Positions 55,045 through 62,690 of a stretch of 64,000 nt of DNA are shown here, piece after piece. Both the position numbers and the translations under genes were made by a program. The DNA is taken from contig NZ_JACYFU010000006.1 in the NCBI RefSeq assembly GCF_014837245.1, positions 1-64,000 of the forward strand, in the 5' to 3' direction. Every line of letters begins with the position of its first letter. Positions within the stretch are counted from its first letter, which is position 1. Below the pieces are notes generated by a model. That model saw only the letters and a list, made by a program, of their open reading frames with translations. It was not told the origin of the DNA and ran no database searches. This DNA is from Devosia oryzisoli (GTDB lineage: Bacteria; Pseudomonadota; Alphaproteobacteria; Rhizobiales; Devosiaceae).

Positions 55045-57294
55045 GTGAACGCGTCCATGGGCATTTCGCCCACTCTAGAGCGGGAGGCGTCGGAGCTTCT
55101 GCTGGCCAGCCGCCTCGACAAGAATGGGCTGCAGCGGACCGAACTGTCGGTGCCGGACGTTCATTGCGGCGCCTGTATCCGCAGGGTCGAGAAGGTTCTC
55201 GGGGCCTTGCCGGGCGTCGAGCAGGCGCGGCTTAACCTCTCGACGCGCAGGGCCACCGTGCACTGGACGGGCGACCAACCGCCGCCGCTGAGGGCTGCGC
55301 TCGAAAAGGCCGGGTATCCAGCGACCTATGTGGATGATGTGCCGGAGGCAAAGGACCCCGAACTCGGCCGGCTGGTTCGGGCTCTCGCCGTGGCCGGCTT
55401 TTCGGCCAGCAACATCATGCTGCTGTCGGTTTCGGTGTGGTCGGGTGCCGATCCCGAGACGCGGCAGGTGTTTTACTGGATTTCTGCGGCGCTGGCGCTG
55501 CCCACGCTGCTCTATTCGGGCCGCATCTTCTTCGCATCGGCCTGGAAAGCGCTGCGGCACGGGCGCACGAACATGGACGTCCCCATCTCCATCGGGGTAG
55601 TGCTGGCCTTTGCCCTCAGTCTCTTCGAGACCCTGACGCATGGCGACCACGCCTATTTCGACGCTGCGGTCACGCTGCTGTTTTTCCTGCTGATCGGCCG
55701 CACGCTCGACCACATGATGCGCGAGCGGGCCCGAACCGCGGTGAAGGGTCTGTCCAAACTCGCCGCCCGCGGTGCCACGGTGGTTCAAGAGAACGGCAGC
55801 ACGAGCTACGTGCCCATCGCAGACGTTCGCCCCGGCATGGACCTGCTCATCACATCGGGCGAGCGCATTCCGGTCGATGGGACGCTCGAGGAGGGGATTT
55901 CGGAGCTCGATGTGTCGATGGTCACCGGCGAAAGCGCCCCGCTGACCGTCGGACCCGGGGCCGATCTGCGGGCGGGCACGCTCAATCTTGGGGCGCCCAT
56001 CCGGATGAAGGCGACGGCTGCCGCCTCGGACTCGTTCCTTGCCGAAATGGTGCGGCTCATGGAGGTGGCTGAGGGCGGGCGCGCCCGCTACCGGCGGATC
56101 GCCGACCGCGCCGCTCAGCTCTATTCTCCGGTTGTTCACCTCACGGCGCTCCTGACGTTCGCCGGCTGGATGGTCGTCAATGGCGACTGGCATCACTCGA
56201 TCAGCACGGCCATCACGGTGCTGATCATTACCTGCCCCTGTGCCCTTGGCCTTGCCGTGCCCATCGTGCAGGTGATGGCGGCACGCCGGCTGTTCGAACT
56301 GGGTGTCATGGTCAAGGATGGCTCCGCCCTGGAACGGGTGTCGGAAGTCGATGCCGTGGTGCTCGACAAGACCGGAACCATGACCCTGGGCAAGCCGGTG
56401 CTCGTCAACCGGTCGGACATCGCGCCCGCGGCGCTCGCCATTGCCGCCAGCCTTGCGGCCTATTCATCGCACCCCATTTCCCGGGCGCTGGTCGCAGAGA
56501 AGCCGCCGCAGCCTGTGCCGGTCATCCTGACCGCGATCAGCGAGAGCCCCGGCAATGGCGTCGAGGCACAATCGGCGAACGTCACCTATCGGCTGGGCCG
56601 CGCCGGCTGGGCGTTGGGGAGTGAGCCAGGTGCCGCGATGCCGGCGGGCACGGTTCTCGCGCGGGATGGCGAGCTCCTGGGGCGCTTCGACTTTTCGGAC
56701 CGGCTGAGGAGCGACGCCAAGGCTGCGGTGGCTGCGTTGCGGGCGATGGGGCTTCCGGTGACGGTGGTGTCCGGGGACAGGGACGAGATTGTCGCCAGGG
56801 CCGCAGCTGAAGTCGACGCTTCCGGCCATGTGGCCGGCGTGCTGCCCGCGGAGAAGCTGGCTTACCTCGAAAAGGCCAAGGCGGAGGGGCGCAAGACGCT
56901 GATGGTTGGTGACGGCCTCAACGATGCTCCTGCCCTTGCGGGCGCCCATGTGTCGATGGCGCCGGCCAGTGCGGCCGATGTGGGCCGCAATGCGGCCGAC
57001 TTCGTCTTCCTGCGGGAAGGACTTTCGGCCATACCGCACACCATTGCCGTGGCGACGGCCAGCGGCCGGCTTATCCGCCAGAACCTCGGCTTCGCCGTGC
57101 TCTATAATGCCGTGGCCGTGCCGCTCGCCATTCTGGGCTATGTGACGCCGCTCGTTGCGGCCCTCGCCATGTCGGCTTCATCGATTGTCGTGGTGGCCAA
57201 CGCGCTGCGGCTGCCAGCACCGGCGGGCGCTCGTCCGGCTGCCTCCGCGAGGGAAGATGCCGTGCCGGCCTCCAACCTGGCGGCCGCGGAATGA
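55045..57294 (+). CDS. ccoI: Copper-translocating P1B-type ATPase for cbb3 assembly
   Basis: A 749-aa P-type ATPase that supplies copper for the cbb3 oxidase. One heavy-metal domain carries Cys41-x2-Cys44 (VHCGACIRRVEK). The ion path is ITCPCALGLAVP, the phosphorylated aspartate is in DKTGTMTLGKP, the actuator shows VTGES, and the hinge is VGDGLNDAPALAGAHVSMAP. GTG 55045 starts it. The stop overlaps ccoS by 4 bp, the classic ccoI-ccoS coupling. Confidence 0.95.
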   Translation: MNASMGISPTLEREASELLLASRLDKNGLQRTELSVPDVHCGACIRRVEKVLGALPGVEQARLNLSTRRATVHWTGDQPPPLRAALEKAGYPATYVDDVPEAKDPELGRLVRALAVAGFSASNIMLLSVSVWSGADPETRQVFYWISAALALPTLLYSGRIFFASAWKALRHGRTNMDVPISIGVVLAFALSLFETLTHGDHAYFDAAVTLLFFLLIGRTLDHMMRERARTAVKGLSKLAARGATVVQENGSTSYVPIADVRPGMDLLITSGERIPVDGTLEEGISELDVSMVTGESAPLTVGPGADLRAGTLNLGAPIRMKATAAASDSFLAEMVRLMEVAEGGRARYRRIADRAAQLYSPVVHLTALLTFAGWMVVNGDWHHSISTAITVLIITCPCALGLAVPIVQVMAARRLFELGVMVKDGSALERVSEVDAVVLDKTGTMTLGKPVLVNRSDIAPAALAIAASLAAYSSHPISRALVAEKPPQPVPVILTAISESPGNGVEAQSANVTYRLGRAGWALGSEPGAAMPAGTVLARDGELLGRFDFSDRLRSDAKAAVAALRAMGLPVTVVSGDRDEIVARAAAEVDASGHVAGVLPAEKLAYLEKAKAEGRKTLMVGDGLNDAPALAGAHVSMAPASAADVGRNAADFVFLREGLSAIPHTIAVATASGRLIRQNLGFAVLYNAVAVPLAILGYVTPLVAALAMSASSIVVVANALRLPAPAGARPAASAREDAVPASNLAAAE

Positions 57295-57431
57295 GCGTGC
57301 TCCTGGTCCTTGTGCCGGTTGCGATGGGGCTCGGTTTCCTGGGGCTCGGGGCGTTTCTGTGGTCGATGAAGAGCGGCCAGTACGACGACATGGATGGCGC
57401 AGCGGAGCGGATCCTGCACGACGACGACTGA
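57291..57431 (+). CDS. ccoS: cbb3 oxidase assembly protein CcoS
   Basis: A 46-aa membrane protein starting MSVLLVLVPVAMGLGFLGL, with the conserved FLWSMKSGQYDDMDGAAERIL end that defines CcoS. It is needed for cofactor insertion in cbb3 oxidase. It overlaps ccoI by 4 bp and ends the operon, converging on nnrU. Confidence 0.92.
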   Translation: MSVLLVLVPVAMGLGFLGLGAFLWSMKSGQYDDMDGAAERILHDDD

Positions 57432-57467
57432 GCCTTTGCCGGGTCGCTGCCGCCCCGCCCGAGCGCG

Positions 57468-58154
57468 CTAGAGGGGCAGCGCGGGCACACCGATCAGGGC
57501 CTCATGCAGCATGGCTGCCAGGAGAGCGAGGGCGACACCGCCAAGCCCCAGCAGCACAAGGCGCGGCGTCAGCCATGACAGGCCGCGGGGCCACTGCAGC
57601 CAGCGGTAGCGGGAGGCCAGATCGGCCCACACGGCGTCGCCCAGACGGCGGCGGGCGCGTTTGTCTACCGCCCACATGCCGGCCAGCGAGAAGACCAGGA
57701 AGGTGCCAAAAAGAATGAGGTGCGCCAGGTCTCCATTGGGCACCATGTGTGCCAGGGACCAGAGGGCGAGGGCCACAAGAACCGGGTGACGCGTGATGGC
57801 GACAATGCCGGGTCGGGCCGGATCAAAGGCGGCGCGGCTTGGCGAGAGAGACAGGGGATTGGGTGTGGCAAGACCAAGAAGGCCGAGCGCAAAGGCCAGC
57901 GGCACGACCATTGCCGGTACGAGCCGCTGCCATTCCTCGAAAGGCCAAACCTCGACATAAGGTGCATCGGCGGCGGCGCGGATAAGAAACCCCAGGACGG
58001 CCAGCGACAGCGATGAATAAAGGACGATGTACACTCGCTTGCCGAGCAGCGAGATCAGGCGGGAGCGCACTGCGGGGCGGGAGGGAATGACATGGGAGCC
58101 CATGAAGGCACCCATGGCGGCCGTGAACAGAGCCCAGGCGGTAAAATCGTTCAT
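57468..58154 (-). CDS. nnrU: NnrU family membrane protein
   Basis: A 228-aa protein with about six membrane helices. MGSHVIPSRPAVRSRLISLL, RVYIVLYSSLSLAVLGFLI and VAITRHPVLVALALWSLAHM are the NnrU signature. NnrU is linked to nitric oxide metabolism in rhodobacters and has distant similarity to isoprenylcysteine methyltransferases. It follows the second pseudoazurin gene by 54 bp and is probably cotranscribed. Confidence 0.92.
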   Translation of the reverse strand: MNDFTAWALFTAAMGAFMGSHVIPSRPAVRSRLISLLGKRVYIVLYSSLSLAVLGFLIRAAADAPYVEVWPFEEWQRLVPAMVVPLAFALGLLGLATPNPLSLSPSRAAFDPARPGIVAITRHPVLVALALWSLAHMVPNGDLAHLILFGTFLVFSLAGMWAVDKRARRRLGDAVWADLASRYRWLQWPRGLSWLTPRLVLLGLGGVALALLAAMLHEALIGVPALPL

Positions 58155-58208
58155 GCGCTTGCCAGGTGGTGCGGCCGGGTGCCTGCAGCACCCAGCCGCC
58201 GCTGGTTC

Positions 58209-58646
58209 CTACTCTTCGACGGTGGCCAGAGCGGCGTCGAGGCGCTCGCGGGCCTTCGGGGGCAGCTTGGCATCCTCTACCGCTTCGAGGTTTGTCGCCT
58301 CGTCGACGACGATCGCTGCGACCATGCCCATGCCGAAATGGGGCGCGCACTTGACACCATAGACGCCCGGCACGGTGAAGGTGACGGCGATCTCCTTGCC
58401 CATCTGGCCTTTGAAGGTTTCGCCCCCATCAGGGAGAATGTCCTTGATGGTTTCGGCGTTGTGGCCCTTGTCCGTGGGGATGAAGGTGACGGTGTCGCCA
58501 GCGGCGATTGTCGTCAGGGCCGGCTCGAAGACCATGTTGCCGTCGGCGCCCTTGTTGAGCATGTGGACTTCAAAGTTCGCGGCATAGGCGGGCACTGCAA
58601 AGGCAGTGAGAAGGGCGGCGACTGCGGTGATGCGAAGGGCGTTCAT
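58209..58646 (-). CDS. Pseudoazurin, copy 2
   Basis: A 145-aa periplasmic blue copper protein with signal peptide ending VPAYAAN. All ligands are present: His62 (DKGHNAET), Cys100, His103 and Met108 ([11 protein letters not shown]). It may donate electrons to NirK or another nitrogen-oxide enzyme. Its leader contains a GATGAGGG/CCCTCATC hairpin (58689-58708), and a Crp/Fnr-like box lies at 58724-58737. Confidence 0.95.
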   Translation of the reverse strand: MNALRITAVAALLTAFAVPAYAANFEVHMLNKGADGNMVFEPALTTIAAGDTVTFIPTDKGHNAETIKDILPDGGETFKGQMGKEIAVTFTVPGVYGVKCAPHFGMGMVAAIVVDEATNLEAVEDAKLPPKARERLDAALATVEE

Positions 58647-58723
58647 TTCAGGTCTCCAATATCGAGATGCAATTGGTTCGCATCTCCTGATGAGGGTTCT
58701 CCCTCATCCATGCCATAGTCTCT

Positions 58724-58781
58724 TTGATCTGTAGCAAACGCAGAGCCCTTGGGGCGTGTGATGCGGGCAGACAAATTGTCT
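58724..58781. promoter_or_regulatory. Divergent control region of pseudoazurin 2 and the Crp/Fnr gene
   Basis: TTGATCTGTAGCAA (58724-58737) resembles the other Crp/Fnr boxes of the island. AGACAAATTGTCT (58769-58781) is a 13-nt palindrome with one central base, similar in core to the palindrome before the TRAP operon. Either gene could be served. Confidence 0.5.
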
Positions 58782-58861
58782 CACCTCCAAGAAAGCCCGA
58801 TCCCGGTTGTGTTTTGGAGCGCGTGCTGGCACGAACGGACCAGGCGAGCGGGAGAGGCGAC

Positions 58862-59569
58862 GTGAATCGATCAGAACTCGGCGGGGTCCGCCTGCAGGGT
58901 GTGTTCGAAAACCTGAGCGACCAGCAGGTCGATGCCGTGCTCGCGGCTGCCATCGTCCGGCGCCACGAGCCCGGAGAGGTGGTGTTTGAGCAGGGGGAGG
59001 AGGCCAGCTGGTTCTTCATCCTGCTGTTCGGGCGCCTGCGGGTGACGCAGGTGACGGCCGAAGGGCAGCAGGTCATCGTGCGGATGGTCAATCCGGGTGA
59101 TCTCTTCGGCATTGCCAAGGCCCTCAACCGCACCGACTATCCAGGCACCGCGACGGCGGTGAGCGCCAGCGCGGCGCTGGTGTGGCCGATGTCGGTTTGG
59201 AGCGATTTCGTGGCCCAGTACCCCGGGTTTGCGCAAGGGGCGATGGAGACCATGGGCATCCGGCTGCAGGAGGCGCATACGCGTATGCGCGAGCTGGCGA
59301 CCGAGGAGGTGGAGCGCCGCGTGGCCCACGCCGTGCTTCGGCTAGGCAATCAAGCCGGAAAGAAGGAGAAGGACGGCATTCGCATCGACTTCCCCATTTC
59401 CAAGCAGGACATCGCCGAAATGACCGGAACCACGCTGCACACGGTGTCGCGCATCCTGACGGCGTGGGAGAACGGCGGTCTTGTCGTGTCCGGTCGGCAG
59501 AAGCTGCTTCTGACCGATCCGCACCGGCTATTGCTCATCGGCGACGGTGTCGTGCCGGGGCTGCTCTAG
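58862..59569 (+). CDS. Crp/Fnr-family regulator without cysteines (NnrR/Dnr-like)
   Basis: A 235-aa regulator with a cyclic-nucleotide-type sensor domain (GEVVFEQGEEASWFFILLFG) and a C-terminal HTH (KQDIAEMTGTTLHTVSRILT). It contains no cysteine, so it is not an iron-sulfur FNR; NO-responsive NnrR/Dnr proteins are of this kind. At the recognition-helix position where FNR has the DNA-contacting Glu209 it has His193. It is the likely regulator of the boxes upstream of nirK, cco and nnrS. Start GTG 58862. Confidence 0.88.
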   Translation: MNRSELGGVRLQGVFENLSDQQVDAVLAAAIVRRHEPGEVVFEQGEEASWFFILLFGRLRVTQVTAEGQQVIVRMVNPGDLFGIAKALNRTDYPGTATAVSASAALVWPMSVWSDFVAQYPGFAQGAMETMGIRLQEAHTRMRELATEEVERRVAHAVLRLGNQAGKKEKDGIRIDFPISKQDIAEMTGTTLHTVSRILTAWENGGLVVSGRQKLLLTDPHRLLLIGDGVVPGLL

Positions 59570-59764
59570 CCCGATCACGTAAGCCAGTTCCGCCTGCAGA
59601 TGTTTCAGGCTCCTGCCATGCTCGCGCGCGGCGTCCTCGAGCGTATGGAACGGCCCGATCGGGCAGCCGACGCAGCGCATGCCGTGCTCGAGGAACACGC
59701 CGACCGTTGCGGGCCAGCGGTCCATGATCTGCTTGACGCTGAGGGTGTCGAACTCGGTGCACAT
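59528..59764 (-). CDS. DUF1858 (redox-disulfide) protein
   Basis: A 78-aa protein of the DUF1858 family. LSVKQIMDRWPATVGVFLEH followed by GMRCVGCPIGPFHTLEDAAR carries the family CxxC pair. Such proteins accompany hybrid cluster proteins and anaerobic genes; the role may be redox or NO related. ATG 59764 has GGAGGA upstream. It overlaps the 3' end of the Crp/Fnr gene by 42 bp tail to tail. Confidence 0.87.
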   Translation of the reverse strand: MCTEFDTLSVKQIMDRWPATVGVFLEHGMRCVGCPIGPFHTLEDAAREHGRSLKHLQAELAYVIGLEQPRHDTVADEQ

Positions 59765-59851
59765 GAGATCCTCCATGATCCAAAATGCACCGGCCAGCCG
59801 GCAGCGTCTTTGCGCAATCGCAAGGAGGGTGAACCTCTCCCCGGCGTGCGC

Positions 59852-59980
59852 CTAGAATACGGTGGCGGCGACGGCGAAGAGGCTGAGCGCCAAGGCGATC
59901 AAGCTGGGGATGATGACCCCCAGCCCGGAGGCGTAGGCGGCGGTCGAGAGGACTTCGGAGGGAATTCTTGGCTTGTTCAT
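59852..59980 (-). CDS. 42-aa membrane microprotein between nnrS and DUF1858
   Basis: A 42-aa frame starting MNKPRIPSEVLSTAAYASGL, with one helix (VIIPSLIALALSLFAVAATV). AGGAGA lies 7 nt before the ATG, a strong sign of translation. It is in line with nnrS (upstream) and DUF1858 (downstream). The function is unknown. Confidence 0.65.
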   Translation of the reverse strand: MNKPRIPSEVLSTAAYASGLGVIIPSLIALALSLFAVAATVF

Positions 59981-60089
59981 TGTCTTTCTCCTGCTCCATT
60001 CAGACGTAGTCGCGTCGGGCTCATAGTCAAGACAATCGGCGCAGCGCTACGAAGTTGCAATGGCCTGAGCGCGGCTGCGACCGCCTGCC

Positions 60090-61322
60090 TCAGCCGCCGT
60101 CCTTGCCGCGCTTGTAGGGCAGGTCTTTCCTGGTGCGGAGCAGGGGCGGGGCGTATTCGAGGAGGAACAGCGCGAAGGCCAGCATCCAGAGGGCACCGGC
60201 TGCAGAGACGAGCTCCAGATAGAATTCGGGCACAAAGGCCACGAGCGGGCGCACCAGGGCAGCCGCGGCCATGGCCGAATAGGCGGTGACGGTCAGGGGG
60301 CCGGCGTGGAGGGGGAGGCCGGTGTGGCCCCTGGTGGCGCGGGTCATGACCGCGAGCGTCATGGTGCCGATGGTGCCGACGGTCAGCACGTGCAGGGCGG
60401 AGACCGGGTCCATGAGCCCCCAGGCGGCTGCCGCTGCGGCAAAAAAGCCAAGAACCAGAAAGCCATAGCCGAGGTGGAGGATGAGGACGAGGCGCTCCGC
60501 GGCGGCGTACCAGCCGCGCCAGCGCCAGAGCCGGACGGCGTGGACGGCGCCTGCGATGGACAGAAATGCGCCGGTTACGAGGCCCTCGGGCACGAAAATC
60601 CAAGTCCAGAAAGATGCCAATGCAATACCAATTGCGACCGCGTCAAACCGACTGTGCGGCTGCGGGAAGGTGGTCATGCCATTGCGGGCCACCCAGTTGC
60701 GGGTGAAGCTGGGGATGATGCGGCCGCCGATGATGGCGATGAGCAGGCAATAGGCCGCGATGGCCAGGCGCGAGGGGAGAGAGATGTCGCCCGTCGTCAG
60801 CGCCGAATAGTGGAAGGCAATATTGGCGGCAGAGAGGGCGAACAGGGCGGCCAGAACCTTGAGGTCCTTCCACTTCTTGCCCGCCGTGACTTCCCGCGCG
60901 CAGATAACGAGGAGAAGCGGGAGAAAGGCCGCATCGACGAGGACGGACCAGATGGGCCTCAACACATCGGGCGCGAAGAGCGCCAGGCGGCCGGCGAACC
61001 AGACCAGGAACAGCGCGAGGAGCGGCGTGCCCGAGACCGGCAGACGGCCCGTCCAGTTTGGCACGGCGGTCAGGAGGAACCCGGCCAACGCCGCGCTGGA
61101 ATAGCCGAACAGCATTTCATGGGCGTGCCAGGTGAGCCCGCCCAGCGTGCCCCCCACTTCCACGAGGCCAGAGACGTGCGCGATCCAGAGGGCCATGGCC
61201 AGGACGCCCCAGCACCCGGCGGCGAGGAAGAAGGGGCGGAAGCCATAGGACAGGATAACGGGGCCGGTTCGGCCGAGACCGCGGGGAACGGGTTCTCGAC
61301 GACTTGCTGCAGTTTCGGTCAT
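60090..61322 (-). CDS. nnrS: NnrS family heme-copper membrane protein
   Basis: A 410-aa polytopic protein with about twelve helices. GFRPFFLAAGCWGVLAMALW, LTWHAHEMLFGYSSAALAGF and TVGTIGTMTLAVMTRATRGH with conserved histidines define NnrS, which protects against nitrosative stress and is controlled by NO regulators. ATG 61322 was chosen; the upstream extension is low-complexity. A half-conserved Crp/Fnr site lies at 61392-61405. Confidence 0.94.
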   Translation of the reverse strand: MTETAASRREPVPRGLGRTGPVILSYGFRPFFLAAGCWGVLAMALWIAHVSGLVEVGGTLGGLTWHAHEMLFGYSSAALAGFLLTAVPNWTGRLPVSGTPLLALFLVWFAGRLALFAPDVLRPIWSVLVDAAFLPLLLVICAREVTAGKKWKDLKVLAALFALSAANIAFHYSALTTGDISLPSRLAIAAYCLLIAIIGGRIIPSFTRNWVARNGMTTFPQPHSRFDAVAIGIALASFWTWIFVPEGLVTGAFLSIAGAVHAVRLWRWRGWYAAAERLVLILHLGYGFLVLGFFAAAAAAWGLMDPVSALHVLTVGTIGTMTLAVMTRATRGHTGLPLHAGPLTVTAYSAMAAAALVRPLVAFVPEFYLELVSAAGALWMLAFALFLLEYAPPLLRTRKDLPYKRGKDGG

Positions 61323-61391
61323 GGCGGGGCCTTGGCTTGTTGGCTGAACGGAAAGCCGCGGCCTTTCTTGTGGGCTGGCGGTGCGAAGACC

Positions 61392-61405
61392 TGCGGCTGG
61401 ATCAA
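61392..61405 (-). promoter_or_regulatory. Partial Crp/Fnr box upstream of nnrS
   Basis: On the minus strand TTGATCCAGCCGCA keeps the TTGATCCAGC half of the box at 62576, but the second half is shifted by one base. Confidence 0.35.
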
Positions 61406-61503
61406 AGACAGTGCCGCCCGCCGGGCTTCGGGGGGACGGCACTTCAGCAGTGGCATGGCCACCGGGTCGGGGTGCCGGGCCGGAGGCCCGGGCGGCGCCG
61501 CTG

Positions 61504-61941
61504 CTACTGCTGCGATGCCGCCATGGCATCCAGGCGCAGATGCGCGGCGCTGGGCGCGCGGGTAAAATCGAGATCCGGGATTGCCGCGTCGCCCACGAGG
61601 ATCAGCCCCACCATGCCGTCAGCATAGTGCGCCTTGCTCTTGAACCCATAGACGCCTGGCGTGGCGAAGTTGACGGTGATCTTCTCTCCCGCCTCGCCCT
61701 TCACCCTGGCTGCGCCCTCAGGCAGCAGGCCCTGGATGGTTTCGATGTTGAGGGTCTTGTCCTGGGGGATGAAGGTCACGGTGTCGCCCACGGCGACCCT
61801 GGCCAGTGCCGGTTCGAACACCATTTCGGCGCCGTCGGTGCCCAGCTTGGTTACGAGCACCTGAACATCGGCTGCAGACGCCGAGACCGCAGCTCCGGCG
61901 AGCATGCTGGCTGCCAAGAGCATCGTCATCCACGTTTTCAT
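61504..61941 (-). CDS. Pseudoazurin-like protein lacking two copper ligands, copy 3
   Basis: A 145-aa exported cupredoxin-fold protein (signal peptide ending VSASAAD). It aligns along its length with the other two pseudoazurins ([40 protein letters not shown]). The copper histidine of DKGHN is Leu64 and the cysteine of KCxPH is Ser102; only His105 and Met110 remain. It therefore should not form a type 1 blue site. It may bind another ligand, act as a chaperone, or be decaying. A Crp/Fnr-like box with a fitting -10 lies upstream. Confidence 0.85.
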   Translation of the reverse strand: MKTWMTMLLAASMLAGAAVSASAADVQVLVTKLGTDGAEMVFEPALARVAVGDTVTFIPQDKTLNIETIQGLLPEGAARVKGEAGEKITVNFATPGVYGFKSKAHYADGMVGLILVGDAAIPDLDFTRAPSAAHLRLDAMAASQQ

Positions 61942-62012
61942 TTTGAATCTCCTTGGTCGCGGGATCGCTGACCCGCTGCCCAGGGTCCTATGCCTTTGAG
62001 GGGCGGTCCTCT

Positions 62013-62026
62013 TTGATGCGGAACAA
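62013..62026 (-). promoter_or_regulatory. Crp/Fnr-like box upstream of pseudoazurin-like copy 3
   Basis: On the plus strand it reads TTGATGCGGAACAA. A minus-strand -10-like TAGGAC at 61990-61985 is at the spacing expected for class II activation of the gene starting at 61941. Confidence 0.5.
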
Positions 62027-62040
62027 AGTGAAGCGATGTT

Positions 62041-62523
62041 TCAAGAAGTGGGGGTTTTGAGGGACTCAGCGGCAGGGGACTGCAGCCCCCGCGCGCGTGC
62101 CAGGTCGAACAGTTCGCCCTCGAGCGCAATCCGCCGCCGGATGGCCAGAAAGAGGCTGCGCGCCATGAAGCCCAGCGCTTCGTCGCAGGCAGGATGAGCG
62201 CCGCCAGCCATCGTCATCAGGATCTCCTCGAGGTCTTCGGCGTAGGAGGCGTCTTCTTCGACTTCCCTCAGCAGGCGGCGGGCGGTGGGACCGAAGTCAT
62301 CGAGGGGCGAGAGACTCGGGCTCCGGGTGAGGCATTGGAATAGAACCTGCCCCGCCGCGGTCGCGGAGGCCATCGTGCTGTGCAATTGGCGAGCGACTTG
62401 AGACAGGGTCTGCGGGCTGACCGGTGCGGCAAGGCTGTCGGCAAGCCGCTCCAGATCATCGCAAAGTCGTCGCTGCTGGTCGTGCACGCGCGAGACGGTC
62501 TGGGCGTCAGAGCCTTCGATCAT
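62041..62523 (-). CDS. Uncharacterised 160-aa helical protein
   Basis: I do not recognise this protein. It is soluble and almost entirely helical by composition (VHDQQRRLCDDLERLADSLA, LREVEEDASYAEDLEEILMT), with an N-terminal acidic start. AGGAGG precedes ATG 62523. It is upstream of, and in line with, the pseudoazurin-like gene, and a strong Crp/Fnr box lies 53 bp before it, so it is likely part of the NO/microaerobic response. Confidence 0.65.
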   Translation of the reverse strand: MIEGSDAQTVSRVHDQQRRLCDDLERLADSLAAPVSPQTLSQVARQLHSTMASATAAGQVLFQCLTRSPSLSPLDDFGPTARRLLREVEEDASYAEDLEEILMTMAGGAHPACDEALGFMARSLFLAIRRRIALEGELFDLARARGLQSPAAESLKTPTS

Positions 62524-62575
62524 GCCGGTGCCTCCTGTGGAGGACGATCCTTGCCCAATCGGGGAGGCGATGACT

Positions 62576-62589
62576 TTGCGCTGGATCAA
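62576..62589. promoter_or_regulatory. Crp/Fnr box between the 160-aa protein and the histidine kinase
   Basis: On the minus strand TTGATCCAGCGCAA differs from the 44232 and 49358 boxes by one base. A GACAAT at 62611-62616 would suit plus-strand (kinase) activation; the minus-strand -10 is weak. Confidence 0.6.
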
Positions 62590-62644
62590 AAGTGTAGTTG
62601 GGCACCCGGGGACAATCGCAAAGCCTATGGCGCTGGCCGCCGAT

Positions 62645-62659
62645 GACATATGATATGTC
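62645..62659. promoter_or_regulatory. 15-nt palindrome before the histidine kinase
   Basis: GACATATGATATGTC is a perfect 7-bp inverted repeat with one central base, 31 bp upstream of the kinase start. Operator candidate. Confidence 0.4.
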
Positions 62660-62690
62660 GCGGCAACGATGCTTCCCTTAGGCGATTGGC

